Source of the DNA: Angiostrongylus vasorum
Taxonomy: Eukaryota > Nematoda > Chromadorea > Rhabditida > Metastrongylidae
Length of the DNA: 64,000 nt
Assembly: GCA_018806985.1 (NCBI GenBank)
Contig: JADANN010000032.1
Span: 21,001-85,000 of the forward strand
Direction: 5' to 3'
Shown: positions 45,152 to 57,600 of the stretch, piece after piece
Numbering within the stretch: position 1 is the first letter of the stretch
Layout: every line of letters begins with the position of its first letter
Position numbers and translations under genes: made by a program
Notes under the pieces: generated by a model
Seen by the model: the letters and a program-made list of their open reading frames with translations, nothing else
Told to the model about the DNA's origin: nothing
Database searches by the model: none

Positions 45152-48100
45152 ACCTGTATCACCTGTATCACCTGTAGTCCCGTTTATCGTCGAGTGAGTC
45201 GAGCAGGCGTGCGTCAGTTAATCTTCCAATTTTCCCTGTCGCGTTCAAGAGTAGCCCAGTGGGTTCTGCTCGCTATAGGGGGCTCGTCGAGCATCATATC
45301 TTTCTTCTAGGCTCTTCGTGAAGAACTATGACCATCGGGTCGATGGTCTTCCTGCAGTACATTTGACATCCCGAGGAATCCAGTCACTAACGGCTCTTGT
45401 CCATCGGTTGTCATTCATACGTATTACGTGTCCGGCCCACCTTATCTTCGAGTGTTTGCCGTACAGAACAGGATCATCGATTTTTTGATCGTTGACGCAA
45501 GTCGAAGCTTCGGATCCTTTCCCCTTACTTGTGTGGAACGGGATACTCCTATCATCGTTCTTTCGACTGCGCGTTCAATAACGCTGAGTGATCTTTCACT
45601 ACGCTTACGCAGCGACCAGGTTTCTGACACACACGTTAGCTCAGGAAGCACCGTTGAGTCGAAAAGGTGGGCACGGAGTCGAGTGTTCTTTGTTCTCCTC
45701 ACTACTTTTTCGATTCTCTTGAAAGCTCGCCAAGCTGCTCGTTTCCTTCTGCTCAGCTCTGGAGCTAGGTCGTTCATCATTTTGATTTCCCGACCTAGAT
45801 AGACATAACTGGAGCATTCGGAGACTTTCGTTCCGTTGAGCGTGAATGGGCCATAAGAAACCAATCCGTTCCTCATAGCCATCGTTTTTGTGGGATTTAG
45901 TCGAAGACCAATCTTTCCATAGGCTTTATTAAGGTCGGCCAGCATTCGTTCCGCTTGGTTAATGTTTGGTGTTATAAGGACGATGTCGTCAGCAAATCGA
46001 ACATGGTGTAACTGCCGACCATCGATTTTTTTTACAACTCCCGAAGATTCTTTGTGCACTGAATGAGGACTTCCTGATTATCAAGGGCTTCCATGACTGC
46101 TTCTGTCTTAATTGAATCAAAGGCCTTTTGTAAATCGATAAAAGTGAGACAGAGCGGTCCTTTTGCACTCTCGCGATACTTTAATGAACCTTGTTATCGT
46201 GTGGATGTGGTCCATCGTACTAAGTCGTTTTCGAAACCCTACTCTCTCACATAGCTCTCCTTCGTCCCGTGTTCTGTCAATCCTGTTTAGGATGACTCGA
46301 GTGAAAAGTTTGTAGACGACAGACAGTAAGCAGATTGGGCGATAGTTACCGATATCGTGGAGGTCACCCTTCTTGAACAATAACACGGTCTTATTGGTCT
46401 TCTACTGAGTATGGATATTGCATTCAGACAGGTGACGTGTGAAGAGCTGAGCCAGTATGTTTACGAGGACTGGCGGAAGGTTCTTCAGGTGTTCTGGCCC
46501 TATCCTGTCAGGACCTAGGGCTTTTCGATTTTTCACCGCCGAAATGGCATGTAGGATTTCGGAAGGGAGAACCGATGGTACAACATATCCATCCTCCTTT
46601 ATTTCATATGACGGAAGGTGGATGCGGCTATGGAAGAGATCTGAGTAGTATTCGTGAATGATTTTCTCCATTGTCTTTCTGGACGCTGTAACCGCTCCGT
46701 CTGGGCGTCGGAGTGCAGTTACCTTGGTCTTGTAATTGGTGAAGCTCCGGTGGGCTCTGCGAATGCTTTTCCCAGCCTCTGCAGCTTCGACCAGTACTGT
46801 TGCTCTTCTCTCTTTAAGATCTTCTTTTATCGCCTGTCTACACTGTTTTGCAAGCTCGCACGTTAGTTCGCGGTCGCCTGCAGCTCGTGCGATTCCACGC
46901 TGGCGTATCAACTTGAGTGTTTCTGGAGAAAGACGTCTCTTGGTGACTTTCGGACTCTCAGCTTTCATAGCGCTAGCGTGAAGATGTTGAATGAGCCGAT
47001 CGTATTCTTCGTCGATGTTATCGACAACGGCATCTTCATAACAGCGCACTAATGAATTGAATAAGTCCCAGTTTACAGTGGTTCTGAGACTTCGGTTTTT
47101 TGAATTTAGCAGCTTTTTTCTCCTTTCCACGAGAAATAGAATCTTCCTAGAAGAAAGGCGATGGTCTGATCCCATGGAGAGTTTTGGGCCAACGGCGACA
47201 TTGCTTAGACAAAACCTTCTATTTACTATGATGGTCTATTTCGTTATGGTACTCTCCATTGGAAGACTCAACCGTCTAGCGTTGAGGGTGGGGCATCTGG
47301 AATTGCGAGTTGCCATGGATGGTCTTGGTCGCCATGATAAACTCAGATAGCCGTGTCCACTAATCACCCTGTTCGTTCTTTTCCAATCCATGGGTCCCAA
47401 TGTAACGTTCTTCAAACGTTCTTCTTGGTCCAGTCTTGGCGTTGAAATCTTCAATAATGACCCTGAAGAATGTATGGTCTTCTCTGTAGAACTTCTCCAA
47501 GTTCATATAGAACGTTTCGACCTCTTCTTCGTCATGGTTTGAAGTCGGCGCGTAAACGGCGATGATTGTCAAGGCCGGTATTGATCCACACCTTTTTAAT
47601 AGCAAACGTCCGATTCGGGTTGTAAGCCGTTCGAATGAATCGATGTTCATGGACAAACTCGTGTTGACGAGAACGCCGACGCCGGCTACTCCACTAGTGT
47701 CGCATGTTCCGAGGAACAGTTCTTCTCCGGTGTCATAGACACCGTTGAATGGGTGGCGTCGTCTCGTCTCGGCCAGTCCGATGACGTCGTGCTGCATCCC
47801 CTTTTTTCCTGCACGATCAAGTCTTCTCTCCAGAACTCAGGTGTGAACCTGCGTGCATTGTAGGTACAGATCGTCACCATAGTCTTTCACGACTTAGGTG
47901 GCTGAGAATGGCGCTGAGATTTTAGCAGCCTCCCCGAACTCGTAGTACCCAACGTTGTCCAGTCGAGTGTTCTTTCGAGGTCAGGGAAATGAGGCCTGTT
48001 TATTTCACTGTGCTTAGTTTTTTCATCACCACCCTATAGGCTCGATCCACCTGTGTCGCAGGGAAGCAACGGCAGCTTTTCGCCCGCGATTAACCCCTAT

Positions 48101-48190
48101 CCGCCAGCTGGGCTGCGCACTACGTTGCCTCTCCACTCAGCGGCGTAATATCCTTCGGTGAGCGAGATCTGCAGACACCATAGGACGTTG
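45152..48190 (-). pseudogene. RTE-2 non-LTR retrotransposon, most complete copy, with internal RT deletion
   Basis: Minus strand. The 5' leader is 48190-47880. Endonuclease: [35 protein letters not shown] (the usual GDFN Gly changed to Glu), with a frameshift around 47790. 47175-46402 is the linker and RT start (GSDHRLSSRKILF, VKNRKALGPDRIGPEHL), then a stop. 46386-46117 reads RNYRPICLLSVVYKLFT-like and GFRKRLSTMDHIHT motifs. 46059-45442 holds an intact RFADDIVLI box, YVYLGREIKMM and TKNTRLRAHLFDST. About 80 codons between the AFDS and FADD motifs (including VRQGD..SPKLF) are deleted near 46060. The 3' end carries (ACAGGTGAT)n. Not functional. Confidence 0.92.
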
Positions 48191-48865
48191 TTTTGTTACT
48201 TTGTTTTAAATATCCAGTAGTATGAAAATCTTAATAATGATCACATCGAACTGCATGATTTGTCCCTACAACTGGTTAACTATTGTTCAGGATATCATCC
48301 TTGACGTCAAGTAAAGTGTTTTGACGTTTATCTCGCTATCACGGAAATCTTTGGATATCCTTTGAATATCACGAATGATTAACATGTATGGTAACTATTC
48401 CCTAAATAGTTCCTATTCTCTACAAAATCACATGTGTCCTATACTAACTATTTACTTATAACTATCTTAAATCTATCCATTGATAATGTATAAGTCTTTA
48501 TACCGTTTCAAAAATGTAGTTTCGATAAAAGCCTCTGGCATACCGCCTCTTTTGATGTACTTCTCTGCATGTACCGTGTCATGATCTGGGTCAGCACTGT
48601 CTCTGACTCCCTCTGTGAAGCCCCACCCATTGCAGACAGAATATAAGGAGCACCAGTAGCCATAGAAACTAGTGTGTGTCTGTCTTCCAATCTGCCAGTG
48701 CCTAGGTTCCAACGCTCAGTGCTCGTCTTCCAATCTTCCAGTGTTCATCCAGTCCGTCAGTTCCTCAGTGCTCCAACTCCAGTGTCCGCCCAGCCTCCTT
48801 CAATTGTATTACTTGTTCTCATTCCAATCTCGCTGATATCCATCCAGTTAACCACATTTCTTCAA
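48191..48865. other. Unassigned; possible LTR-like or unique sequence
   Basis: An AT-rich left half leads to a TATA-like GAATATAAGGAGC at about 48640-48652 and then a C/T-rich stretch with imperfect CCAGTG/TTCC repeats (48680-48800). This could be a solo LTR or a promoter, but I find no matching second LTR. A 79-codon minus frame (48473-48712) has no domain. Confidence 0.25.
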
Positions 48866-49220
48866 TGATGCTGAGATATTCGCAAAACTCTGGACCGCAG
48901 GTGTCTACGGTGGAGAACGAACGCGCTATTGTCCTTTCCGGGGAGTAACGCGTTCACCACCAAACCATGCGGGATCCCGCTAACGGGTGATTGCTGATGG
49001 CAAAAGATCGATAGAACTAGCTGAGAGACAAGCGAAACAGAAGGACCCGCATGGTGTGGTGGTGAACGCGTTACTCCCCGGAAAGAACAATAACGCGTTC
49101 GTTCCCCACCATAGACACCTGCGGTCCGGAGTTTTTCAATTATCTCGGCATCATTGAAGTTACATTTCGCAATATATACCCTACCGTTAGATAAAGTGGG
49201 CAGTAAATAATAAGTTAAAA
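48866..49220. mobile_element. Two SINE-f copies head to head: long foldback
   Basis: 48868-48975 (reverse copy) and 49046-49160 (forward copy) are complementary over about 105 bp with few mismatches, separated by about 70 bp. The arms include 'gtaacgcgttcaccacca' and 'tggtggtgaacgcgttac'. The forward copy continues to its normal end near 49220. Confidence 0.88.
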
Positions 49221-49249
49221 TTGCAACCACATATCGTCACCTACTACAT

Positions 49250-49460
49250 ATTATTATTGTACTCTTCTTATTGCTATAAACTGTTATAACCCAGACTCGA
49301 GGTTGTTCATGGCAGTTACGGAGAAAAAGTCCCGCGTGGCGAATTCATACAAAGTCGAGCATTCCACGCACAGTTGGCGGACAAAAGACAAATCCGACCA
49401 GCTCGCTAATCCACTGGCCAACTAGCACAACATGGCCGAGAACCAAAATATATCAGATCT
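49250..49460 (-). mobile_element. Diverged Penelope-like 5' fragment
   Basis: 'ctataaactgttataaccca' and 'aagtcccgcgtggcgaattc' match 37650-37730 (inverted relative to 2456-2560). Short and diverged. Confidence 0.45.
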
Positions 49461-50721
49461 ATGCTCTCTGTATAAACTAATCGCTTATCACCACAAACAC
49501 TGCACTGAGTTATTATTATGTTCCCGCTTACACATAAGAGAGTGTTTTCATTGACGTAATCCCATAAATTGGGAGTAGCACAAAAAAACTTAATTAGACT
49601 GTTAATCGAAAAGAGTTACTTAACGCCTCAAAATAGCGTTCATTTAAATTTCTCGTACTAAAGAGCATGGAGTGCAAACGTCTCCGGCAATTCCTACTTC
49701 CTAGTGTTTGTAATGCATCAGGGTAGCAATCGAAGCGCCATGTGGCGACGATTGAAATAGACGCATCGTCAGTGGGTGATGCTTCTGAAATCCTCCATTA
49801 AGCACGCACACAGGGCGTTAATTCTTTGCTGAATTGAATTCTCTCTGAAACATACGTTGAACAACAGCACAACAGGTCGCGATTTCAACACTGTATGTAC
49901 GGTAAGATTATGACAAGTTAATAAAGAGTGAAATCTAACTACACCATGAATAAAGTGACATAAGTAACTAAAGAAGTACAAAAAGAACACTGTAAAGCAC
50001 CACATGGAGGAATTACTGAGCAGATTTACAAAAAAATGCTATATATGAGAAGTGAGGAATTTGACGATATAGAACTCGGGCGTAATATCTATCCATCCGA
50101 AACTAACTATAATTTCAAAAGATCGTGACACTCTTGTAGTTATCTATTGTTTACACATACGCGATGACGTGACCTTTGTAGAAGTCATCCTTGGGAGAGG
50201 CACGGGTGTGCGCTATAGTCGGTATGAATCCTCGTATTCTTTTGAGCTTTCTTCGCTGCAAAAAGGTTTTTGCTGTACTTTTTCAGATCTAATCGGCAGT
50301 TCATTTAAAACAGCTGCAGTGCTAAATGTGGCGCACAAAAGACCTTCCTCAGCAACCAATAATTCACAAGAATCCTTTCTGTGGATGGATTTCCTAATGC
50401 ATGTTCAGACGGAGAATGATTACGACTCTTCTCGTGCGGCCACCACGTATAACCAGAAGTCATCGCATAAATGATAATTCATTGCTCTTCGCTTTAATAT
50501 TCCACTACAACCATGAGATTTGATTGCTGTCCTCTTTTACCTGGCAACATTCAATGCAAAGTATTTCTTTTACAAAAGAAATCTTACAAGGCCCGTCTTT
50601 CAAATGTACTGCGTTTATCGTAGCGCTTCTTGCACTCAATTCTTTTCTTTGTATCTGTCATTCTCACACTTTGTATGTGGGTTTGCCTGCTCTTTGAGGA
50701 TTTTTCTTTCATGATAAATGT
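49461..50721. other. No recognised feature
   Basis: About 1.3 kb with short frames at 49769-50005 (minus) and 50169-50474 (plus). I see no domain and no second copy. Confidence 0.3.
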
Positions 50722-51100
50722 CACACCTTCCAACGGTTTACCGGCTGGAAGGTGTTCCTGGGTGCCGGACTGCGATGTACAGCGGGGGGGATTCGTCCTC
50801 CCTGGCAGGGTCTCCCAAGCCGAGAAGGAGTCCGGCGTTTCCACCAGGAAACCCAGCTAAGAGTAAACCAATACCAGGATCCACTACCGCCTTGGTTTTA
50901 AAGTCGCATGGTGGTAAATCTCCCTCTGATTCACAAGGGCTGCGACTGCCTGTCGTGGTGGCGACCTGGGGCAGGCTTTGGCTGGGCTGTCCTCGGGATT
51001 CTAGGGAACCACAATGGCTTAACCAGGAAATCTCTGAAAAAATGGTGATTATGCTGGGGCCCGGACAACTAGTGAGGACGGGCCGTTCAAGTATCAAGTG
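50722..51100 (+). mobile_element. SINE-g copy
   Basis: 'ccttccaacggtttaccggc' to '..gggccgttcaagtatcaagt'. Both strands keep 119-127-codon frames through the repeat, as in the other copies. I treat them as non-coding. Confidence 0.85.
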
Positions 51101-51763
51101 AGCAAGATAAATGTCACTGGATGCTGGTCCAGTCGATTCTCCATGAAGTCTTTAGGTAACTATAGCGTTCCCCACTATGACTGCAGAGAACGAACTTTTT
51201 TCGAGACAAGTCTGGCAACAATTTGCGATTCTGAAGAGATGAGATGCTACATGAGTTCGTAGCTGGATCGTATTGATTTTTAATAACTTTCCGGATGATG
51301 GGCAGATCAGATCAAAGAAACCGTCCTTTCTAATGCATTTGCGAAAAGGGTAGACCACTGTGCGTCCGCTGCTTCCGTATAGAACACCTAGTAGGTAAGT
51401 TTAAAATTAAACCAAATACTAGGCAAGGCGTGCATAGGACGCAGAAACATTAAGGGGCAAATTTTTAAAGTGAAAGTCACCATCCCAGCACAGAAATATA
51501 CAGCAAGTGAACGGAAAACTCTTGTAACATTCTGGAAAAAATTCCAAAAAATGCAACAGTGAACGGCAAGAAGGAGTACCTTGTGACCACGCGTGGTCTC
51601 ATGTTACAACACAGACGGGTTTTTTGACTCGAACTGGATACGTTATTAATCCATGTGGATTTCTGTGCTACTGGTACGCACCAAAAAACTCGAAGACATA
51701 GAAAGAACAAGACCGTTAGTGTTTAAACGAGGCTATTTATTAGTCGGATGAAATTTCATGTAT
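51101..51763. other. No recognised feature
   Basis: Weak similarity of 51210-51400 to 35170-35330 ('gatga..tacatgagtt') is the only pattern I noticed. Confidence 0.25.
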
Positions 51764-51774
51764 TACGTTTTGTC

Positions 51775-52085
51775 CTGTGTTCTGTACTCGAAACAATCGA
51801 AGATAAGGTGGGCGGGACACATAATGCGTATGAATGATAACCGATGGACAAGAGCCGTTAGTGACTGGATTCCTCGGGATGTCAAACGTACTGCAGGAAG
51901 ACCACCGATCCGATGGTCAGAGTTCTTCACAAAGAGCCTTGAAGAAAGATATGATGCTCGGCGAGTCCCTAGAGCGAGCAGAACCCATTGCGCCACTCTC
52001 GCACGCGACAGGGGAAAAATGGAAGACTTACTGGCGCCCGCTCGAGTCACTCGACGATCAACAGGACTACAGGTGATACAGGTGA
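51775..52085 (+). pseudogene. RTE-2 3' fragment with 11-bp target-site duplication
   Basis: Carries only the last part of the RTE-2 protein: KIRWAGHIMRMNDNRWTR, WIPRDVKRTAGRPPIRW and THCATLARDRGK, then the tail ACAGGTGATACAGGTGA. It is flanked by a perfect 11-bp direct repeat TACGTTTTGTC at 51764-51774 and 52086-52096. This is a textbook 5'-truncated LINE insertion. The relatively intact frame suggests it is among the younger RTE-2 inserts here. Confidence 0.92.
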
Positions 52086-52096
52086 TACGTTTTGTC

Positions 52097-54414
52097 TGCT
52101 CAGGTTACGGAAGTGTTTGGTTGAGTAGATTGCATATTGTTTTGACCTTTACAGGGCTCTCAAGAAGGAGAAACCGCCGCAGCGTCAGCTATTGTGTGCT
52201 AATAAATGATGCTGTAACAACCTCATCACTGTTCATCAAGAAAACAGTGAGTTATCGTATGACCGACGAAACACAAATTACAAGTTGATACCACTAATTT
52301 AACACAGCTGTAGGATTTACTTCAGAATATACAGGCCTAGACAACACCTATGTATTAATGAATCCTTCATGCTGTTTTGGAGCAGAGTAGTGTTAACCTG
52401 CAATGCTGAGCCATTTTCAATAGTAAGAACGAACAATGTACCATACAACATAATAATTTAATTTTCGAAACTTCAAGTGAATCGCCTTGTTTCTATCAGT
52501 ATTTGAAACTTGGTAAAACATAGTGCTATTTGAACTACAGCAGATGGCTGTCACCTCGTAGATCATCAGAACGAGCATGACGGATTTAGCACCTGTCGGA
52601 TGAATCACATTACTCTTTGTGAAGGTCATGCTTTCATGGAACTCCTATGAAAAAAAATACCATGCCATTAATCCATCTCCAACAAGCAGTTACCAATGGA
52701 CATCTTACGAAGGGGACCCTGACGAATGGAGGATTTTGCGGCAGTCGTTTAAGTCGTTTGACAATCACCGTTGCACTTTATGCACCTGGTTAATGCAATA
52801 TTTCTAAAGTACTGGTGTTCCCAAACACATCAGTGCAATTCGTATATTAATAGATATATTTTGTATCAGTATATCACATGGTCTCATTCACTACACAGAC
52901 ACAAAGAAGGTTCGAATGGTTTTATAGATAAGTGCTGCCGGCCAGCCTTCAGAAATCTTTCGAGATAAAATATCTATAAATCTCATTGAACACAGCTTTC
53001 TATATTACATCAGTGTAGGACGGCCAAGAAAAAATAAAGTAAAGTAAACGATCCTGCGGCGGTACGTTGAAGAAAAGATACCATGGAGATATCAGGATTC
53101 TGTACCACTCAGTTTTTAATGGGCTCTCTGGGAACAGAAATGTACAGAATAGAATCTATATTCTAGTAAACTACGGCCACCACTATTAATAATCGCTCCA
53201 CTACCACTTGCTATCCTGATAAAACGAACATCCTTTATGACCCGAGTCCTCGCCTTTATAAACAACATCGTAAAAAGAATGAGCATTTTTGAAGCGTGAT
53301 CCATTCAAATGTTAGATGTCCTTATCTTTGATCGGTTTGCATTATTCACCGTATCGAGATCGGCCAGGTATATCGTTGTTGACCAAGAGTTCAACTATCC
53401 TACGGAGCGGAAATCCTCACAACTACAAAAAATCGATGTAATCTTGTGAGAACCCTAGGCTATAAAGGCAAAAAAACCTCCATCAGTCCCACCAAGACCG
53501 CCGATTACACAGCGCTTAACCAGCAGTTAGAAGACGGTCCATCAACTTATTCCTGCGCTATCTCTGAAGCGCGATCGAGAACACCAGCTCGTGTAGACAT
53601 AGTAATCACCGTAAACATTTTGCAATCATAAAAAACTGACTTTTGTCCTCTCACGGGTAGTCCTCTACGTCTCACCAAGCACTGTTGACAAGGTGAGTTT
53701 TCTTTCTACGTAATAGGGTTTCTTTGTAGTAAGCCAAAGTTATAACCATGCTGCATTCAGACCTCTACAGCTGCCGTTAGTATTAGTTCATTGATAAGCT
53801 AGAACCAAACTGATAAACAAGTTTCAACAATCTTTCAGCGTCTTCGTCCTCCTTAATGCCGATGACTTCCACCGAATCCACGGGCGTTCCTAATGCCGAT
53901 TTGGTGTCTTCGTCGTCGTATCGAGTCGGACCTTCTTCAGGAAGCATTGCTCGAGTGAGGCGACCACACCTGGCGATGCTCTGTCATACAAGAGGATCGT
54001 TTTGCAAGTGATTTTTTCGGTGATAATAAATTGTTTCCCCCGGACAATTCATCCTGAAGAAGCCGGTGTTAGATAAACTTGCCTGTAGCGAAGTAATATC
54101 GTTGCAAACCCGCTTAGCGAAATACCTTACTAGTCCAGTAGATTACATATGTGCTGCCGAAAATGTAATAGCGGGTTCGGTGCTCAACTGAGGTTGCAAG
54201 TGTTACTCAACTCTCAGCATAATTGTGGTTGTACCTCACATAACACCCTATGATGGAAAAGTAATAGGGTTGTTGATGAAAAGTAAGTCACTGTGGTTGA
54301 AAAAAGGAGTATTTTGTAACAAAAGCATATTAACAGATTTGTGTTTGCTAGTGTTATCATACAAACACCAAGAAGTTGCTGCCAAAGCTCTTCATTTAAC
54401 AATGTTTTTTCCTT
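52097..54414. other. Sparse 2.3 kb region
   Basis: No gene is recognised. A 61-codon plus frame at 53446-53631 (PTKTADYTALNQQLEDG) has protein-like composition but no neighbours. A fragment at 54185-54300 matches the 3' part of SINE-e/f ('gaggttgcaagtgtt', 'acctcacataacaccctatg'). Confidence 0.3.
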
Positions 54415-54745
54415 TTTGAATACTGCCTACTCTTTTTGATGGCAGGGGTATATTGCGAAAATAAAAAAGGTTAAAATTGTGATTATAACTATAGCCTCAG
54501 CTTAACTGGGTTCAATGCCGATTTGGGCTCCCCAGATCAATCCCGTTGACGGGTGATTGCTGTGGCAAAAAGATCGATAGAACTAGCTGAGAGACAGGCG
54601 AAACGAAGGACCCGCATGGTGTGGTGGTGAACGCGTTACTCCCCGGAAAGGACAATAGCGCGTTCGTTCCCCACCATAGGCACCTGCGGTCCAGAGTTTT
54701 GCAAATATCTCAGCTTCGTTGAAGTTATATTTCGCAATATTTTTT
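54415..54745 (+). mobile_element. SINE-f copy, close to family consensus
   Basis: SINE-f reads, in sense: AATTGTGATTATAACTATAG, 'cctcagcttaactgggttca', 'atcaatcccgttgacgggtg', 'gctgagagacaggcgaaacg', then a tRNA-like core. That core has A-box-like 'ggtgtggtggtgaacgcg' (54619-54636) and B-box-like 'gcgttcgttcc' (54660-54670), before the end 'gttttgcaaatatctcagc'. About 15 whole or partial copies lie in this window, many head-to-head or nested. The internal promoter suggests a tRNA-derived SINE; the short inverted ends mean a MITE is an alternative. Confidence 0.8.
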
Positions 54746-55555
54746 TTCATTTTGATAACGTGGTTTGGCGTCCTGCATTGCTCAGCAAACTCAGCTTATG
54801 CCAAGGTGGAGTTCATGCCAATTTGAGCATTACTGCAAGGACTGTAGTGCCTCCATTTTCACCGCGTGAGGCTCGCCGAGCAATCCTCATGTAGTTTGAA
54901 CTCATTTAACTCTGTACTCCTTTGAAGGGATTTCTGATGGACCTCATTATATTTCTAACATTTTCTTCAAGAATTGGACTTGATTGTAATGCGTTAAACA
55001 GTTCCTGCCTTAGTAAAAAGCGCAGTGGAGTACAAAAGAACGAAGAAACGGTCTCCTGACAATTGCGATTATGAATCAACATAGGGAGACTTTCATGGTC
55101 GCGATCTCAGCGAGATTCGCTCAGGGATGCGACTATTCTGCTAGTACTTTCGGTTCTTTATGGTTTACACATCCTTCAAGTTCTTGTTCTATGTATTTTC
55201 TAATACTTTTACTTCATTACGAATTCTCATTCGTGAGGGAAAAAAACTCATCTGAAGGGCAACAACTGTCACTATTTGTTGCTGTCAGAATTCGGTGGTC
55301 GGTTTCACAACATAAATGGATTAGATGTCGGTACTTTTTTGCACACAACCATTCTATAAGGTAATGGAGATCTACAATTCTGATTAGAGGTGAAATGATC
55401 AATTTCTGTTGAGAATTCATCCTCATATCACATAGCGTACGATAGTTCACTGTCGAAAAACTATCGGGGGATTTGTGGGATTTGTGAAAAAAACCAGTAC
55501 TTTGCGAATTGGGTACATAACGAGTCCGTAGGAGAGACTTGTCTGCTATTTAAGC
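54746..55555. other. No recognised feature
   Basis: A 97-codon plus frame at 55071-55364 overlaps a 77-codon minus frame. Neither has a recognisable domain. Confidence 0.3.
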
Positions 55556-57600
55556 TTTGACTGAAACCAATCATCGAAAAACGTGAAAGCGGCGCCAAAT
55601 TGGGGTTCTGCAAGCTACAGAAAATACGGACATCATCAACCGAATACAGATATCAATAGGTTTCTCTTTTTTGGAAAGATTTGTAGCCTTCGACGACTTT
55701 TCCTCTAACGAATAGAGTCCAGTACAAACTGATGTTGTTGTTCGTTGTGTTGTTTGCTTCTTCGTGTTCTTTTTTAAATACTGTGTGATTTCCGAGCACG
55801 GTGCCTACAAGGCGAAACGGATCGATCGATTATTACGAAAACTTGCACCGCAGTCTAGAGGGCGAGATGGGATGTCTCAGCCAGCGGTATGTAAGGCATC
55901 CACCCTTGTCACCGTTGTTCCTGCCGCCCTCATTGTTGTTGTATCTTCCTTCCGTCGCTCTCTTGCCCATGAACGTTTCGTTTCTCAATCAACTTTTTTC
56001 TTGTTTATGTTGAAGTGAATTAACTTTATGAGCCCTCACTAGCTATGAGAGAACTTTTTTATTATAATGATTTTTTGTTCCATTCTACATGACCTGCGGT
56101 CACATCTACTTTGCTTCTTCACTGCTACCATTCTTTCACTCGATTAATTTACCTCGTATTCGTCGTACACAAAGGTCTTTGAAGATTTCGCGTCCTGTCT
56201 CGGCTGCTGATTGAGATTTCGTCTTCTCCATGAGTGTCGTAGAATGCCCTTCGAACAGATTCTTCTTGTATTCTTTCGGATCGCCGTACTAAGACATTCT
56301 CACCTGCAGTGGAGAAACGCGTTTTGAGTTGATCGAACCAGAGCCTTGCTTCCTGGTTGACTGCAACACTAACCACTGCGCAAGCAGTGGCTCTCATCCG
56401 CGAAAATGATTCGCTGAAGACGCTATTTTGTAATTTTTTTCTTTTACAAGCTATAAACTAAGAGAGTGATTATCCAGTGCCAAATCGAACACTGGTGAGC
56501 TATCGACTTATTACATAAAGTAGAAAAACCTGACCTCCCAACGGTTTACCGCCTCATCTTGGCTGGGATGTGTTCCTGGGTGTCGGACTGCGATCTACAG
56601 CGGACAGGAATCGTCCCACTGGCGGAGTATCCCAAGCTGAGAAGGAGTTTGGCGTTTCCATCAGGAAGCCTAGCTAAGAGTAAACCGATACCAGGATCCA
56701 CCACCGTCCTGGTATCAAACTGGTCGCATGGTGGCAAATCTCTCTTTGATCCACAAAGGCTGCGGCTGCCTGTCGTGGTGACGACCTGGTGCAGACTTTG
56801 GCTGGGCTGTCCTCGGGATTCCAGGGAACCACAATGGCTTAACCACCAAATCTCCAAAAAATGGTGATTATGCTGGGGTCCGCACAACTAGTGACGATGG
56901 GCCGTTCAAGTATCAAGTATCAAGTAAGAGGAGCCTGTATGCAGTAGAATAAACGGCGGGCAAGAAAAGTGTACATTAACTAACACCGCTTCCTAAATTT
57001 TCATGTACTACGATTTTTCTTTTTTTCCTTTTTTTCATAGAAGTAATTTTCGGACCAGTTTCTACTACGCGTAATTTATGCTGGAGATTTGAGTTCGCAT
57101 ATAGAAATCGCATCTGTTTAGAATTATGTCTTCGGATCCCGAGAATTCCGTAGTGGAATGTATAAAGGTGTGATATTATGGGCCTCCACTCTGTTACGGT
57201 GGAATGAAAAGTATCTCCGGATCCCGCGAACTCCGTTGAAGAAGATGAAATGGACTGTCCAGACCTCATCATGAAGTTTGAAGTGCATGAGCTCTGACAG
57301 ATCAGGCAGAAGAGGCTTCACAGAATAGCCAAGCAAGTGGCAAAAGAAGAAGCAGGGCTGGTAGCCAACCAAGCACCAAAACAAGCTACGGTGTTTGAAG
57401 CCTCCACTTCAGTGTAAAAGCATCTACTGAAGAAAATAAGAAACAGCGAAGCACAATTTTCGGGCTGGAAAACAAAAAAGGAAACAACCCGGACGTACCA
57501 GAAGATCCTCCACTACTGAGACGATCATCCAATTCCGTGTAGAATTTTGGGACCACAGTGACATCGGTTAGGCGAACTTCTTCATGTACCACTTATCTAT
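55556..57600. repeat. Dispersed element DE-6, first copy, lacking two intron-like segments
   Basis: Aligns with 62321-64000. Within it, 56395-56328 (minus) is a SINE-c head: A-box-like TGCGCAGTGGTTAGTG and B-box-like TGGTTCGATCAAC. A SINE-g (56530-56930) is inserted here and not in the other copy. In 57120-57400 the sequence reads continuously through positions where the second copy carries two GT..AG segments. The plus strand from 57249 reads CPDLIMKFE in both copies, and later RQKRLHRIAKQVAKEE. No known protein. Confidence 0.6.
56530..56930 (+). mobile_element. SINE-g copy
   Basis: 'tgacctcccaacggtttacc' to '..gggccgttcaagtatcaagtatcaagtaag'-type tail at about 56900-56932. Absent from the sister element near 63250, so a polymorphic insertion between copies. 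The tail motif resembles the RTE-1 tail at 15890-15918. Confidence 0.85.

Noticed and set aside
48191..48865. Solo LTR of an LTR retrotransposon
   Set aside because: A TATA-like box and pyrimidine-rich stretch fit, but I found no second LTR, no target-site duplication and no internal coding region.
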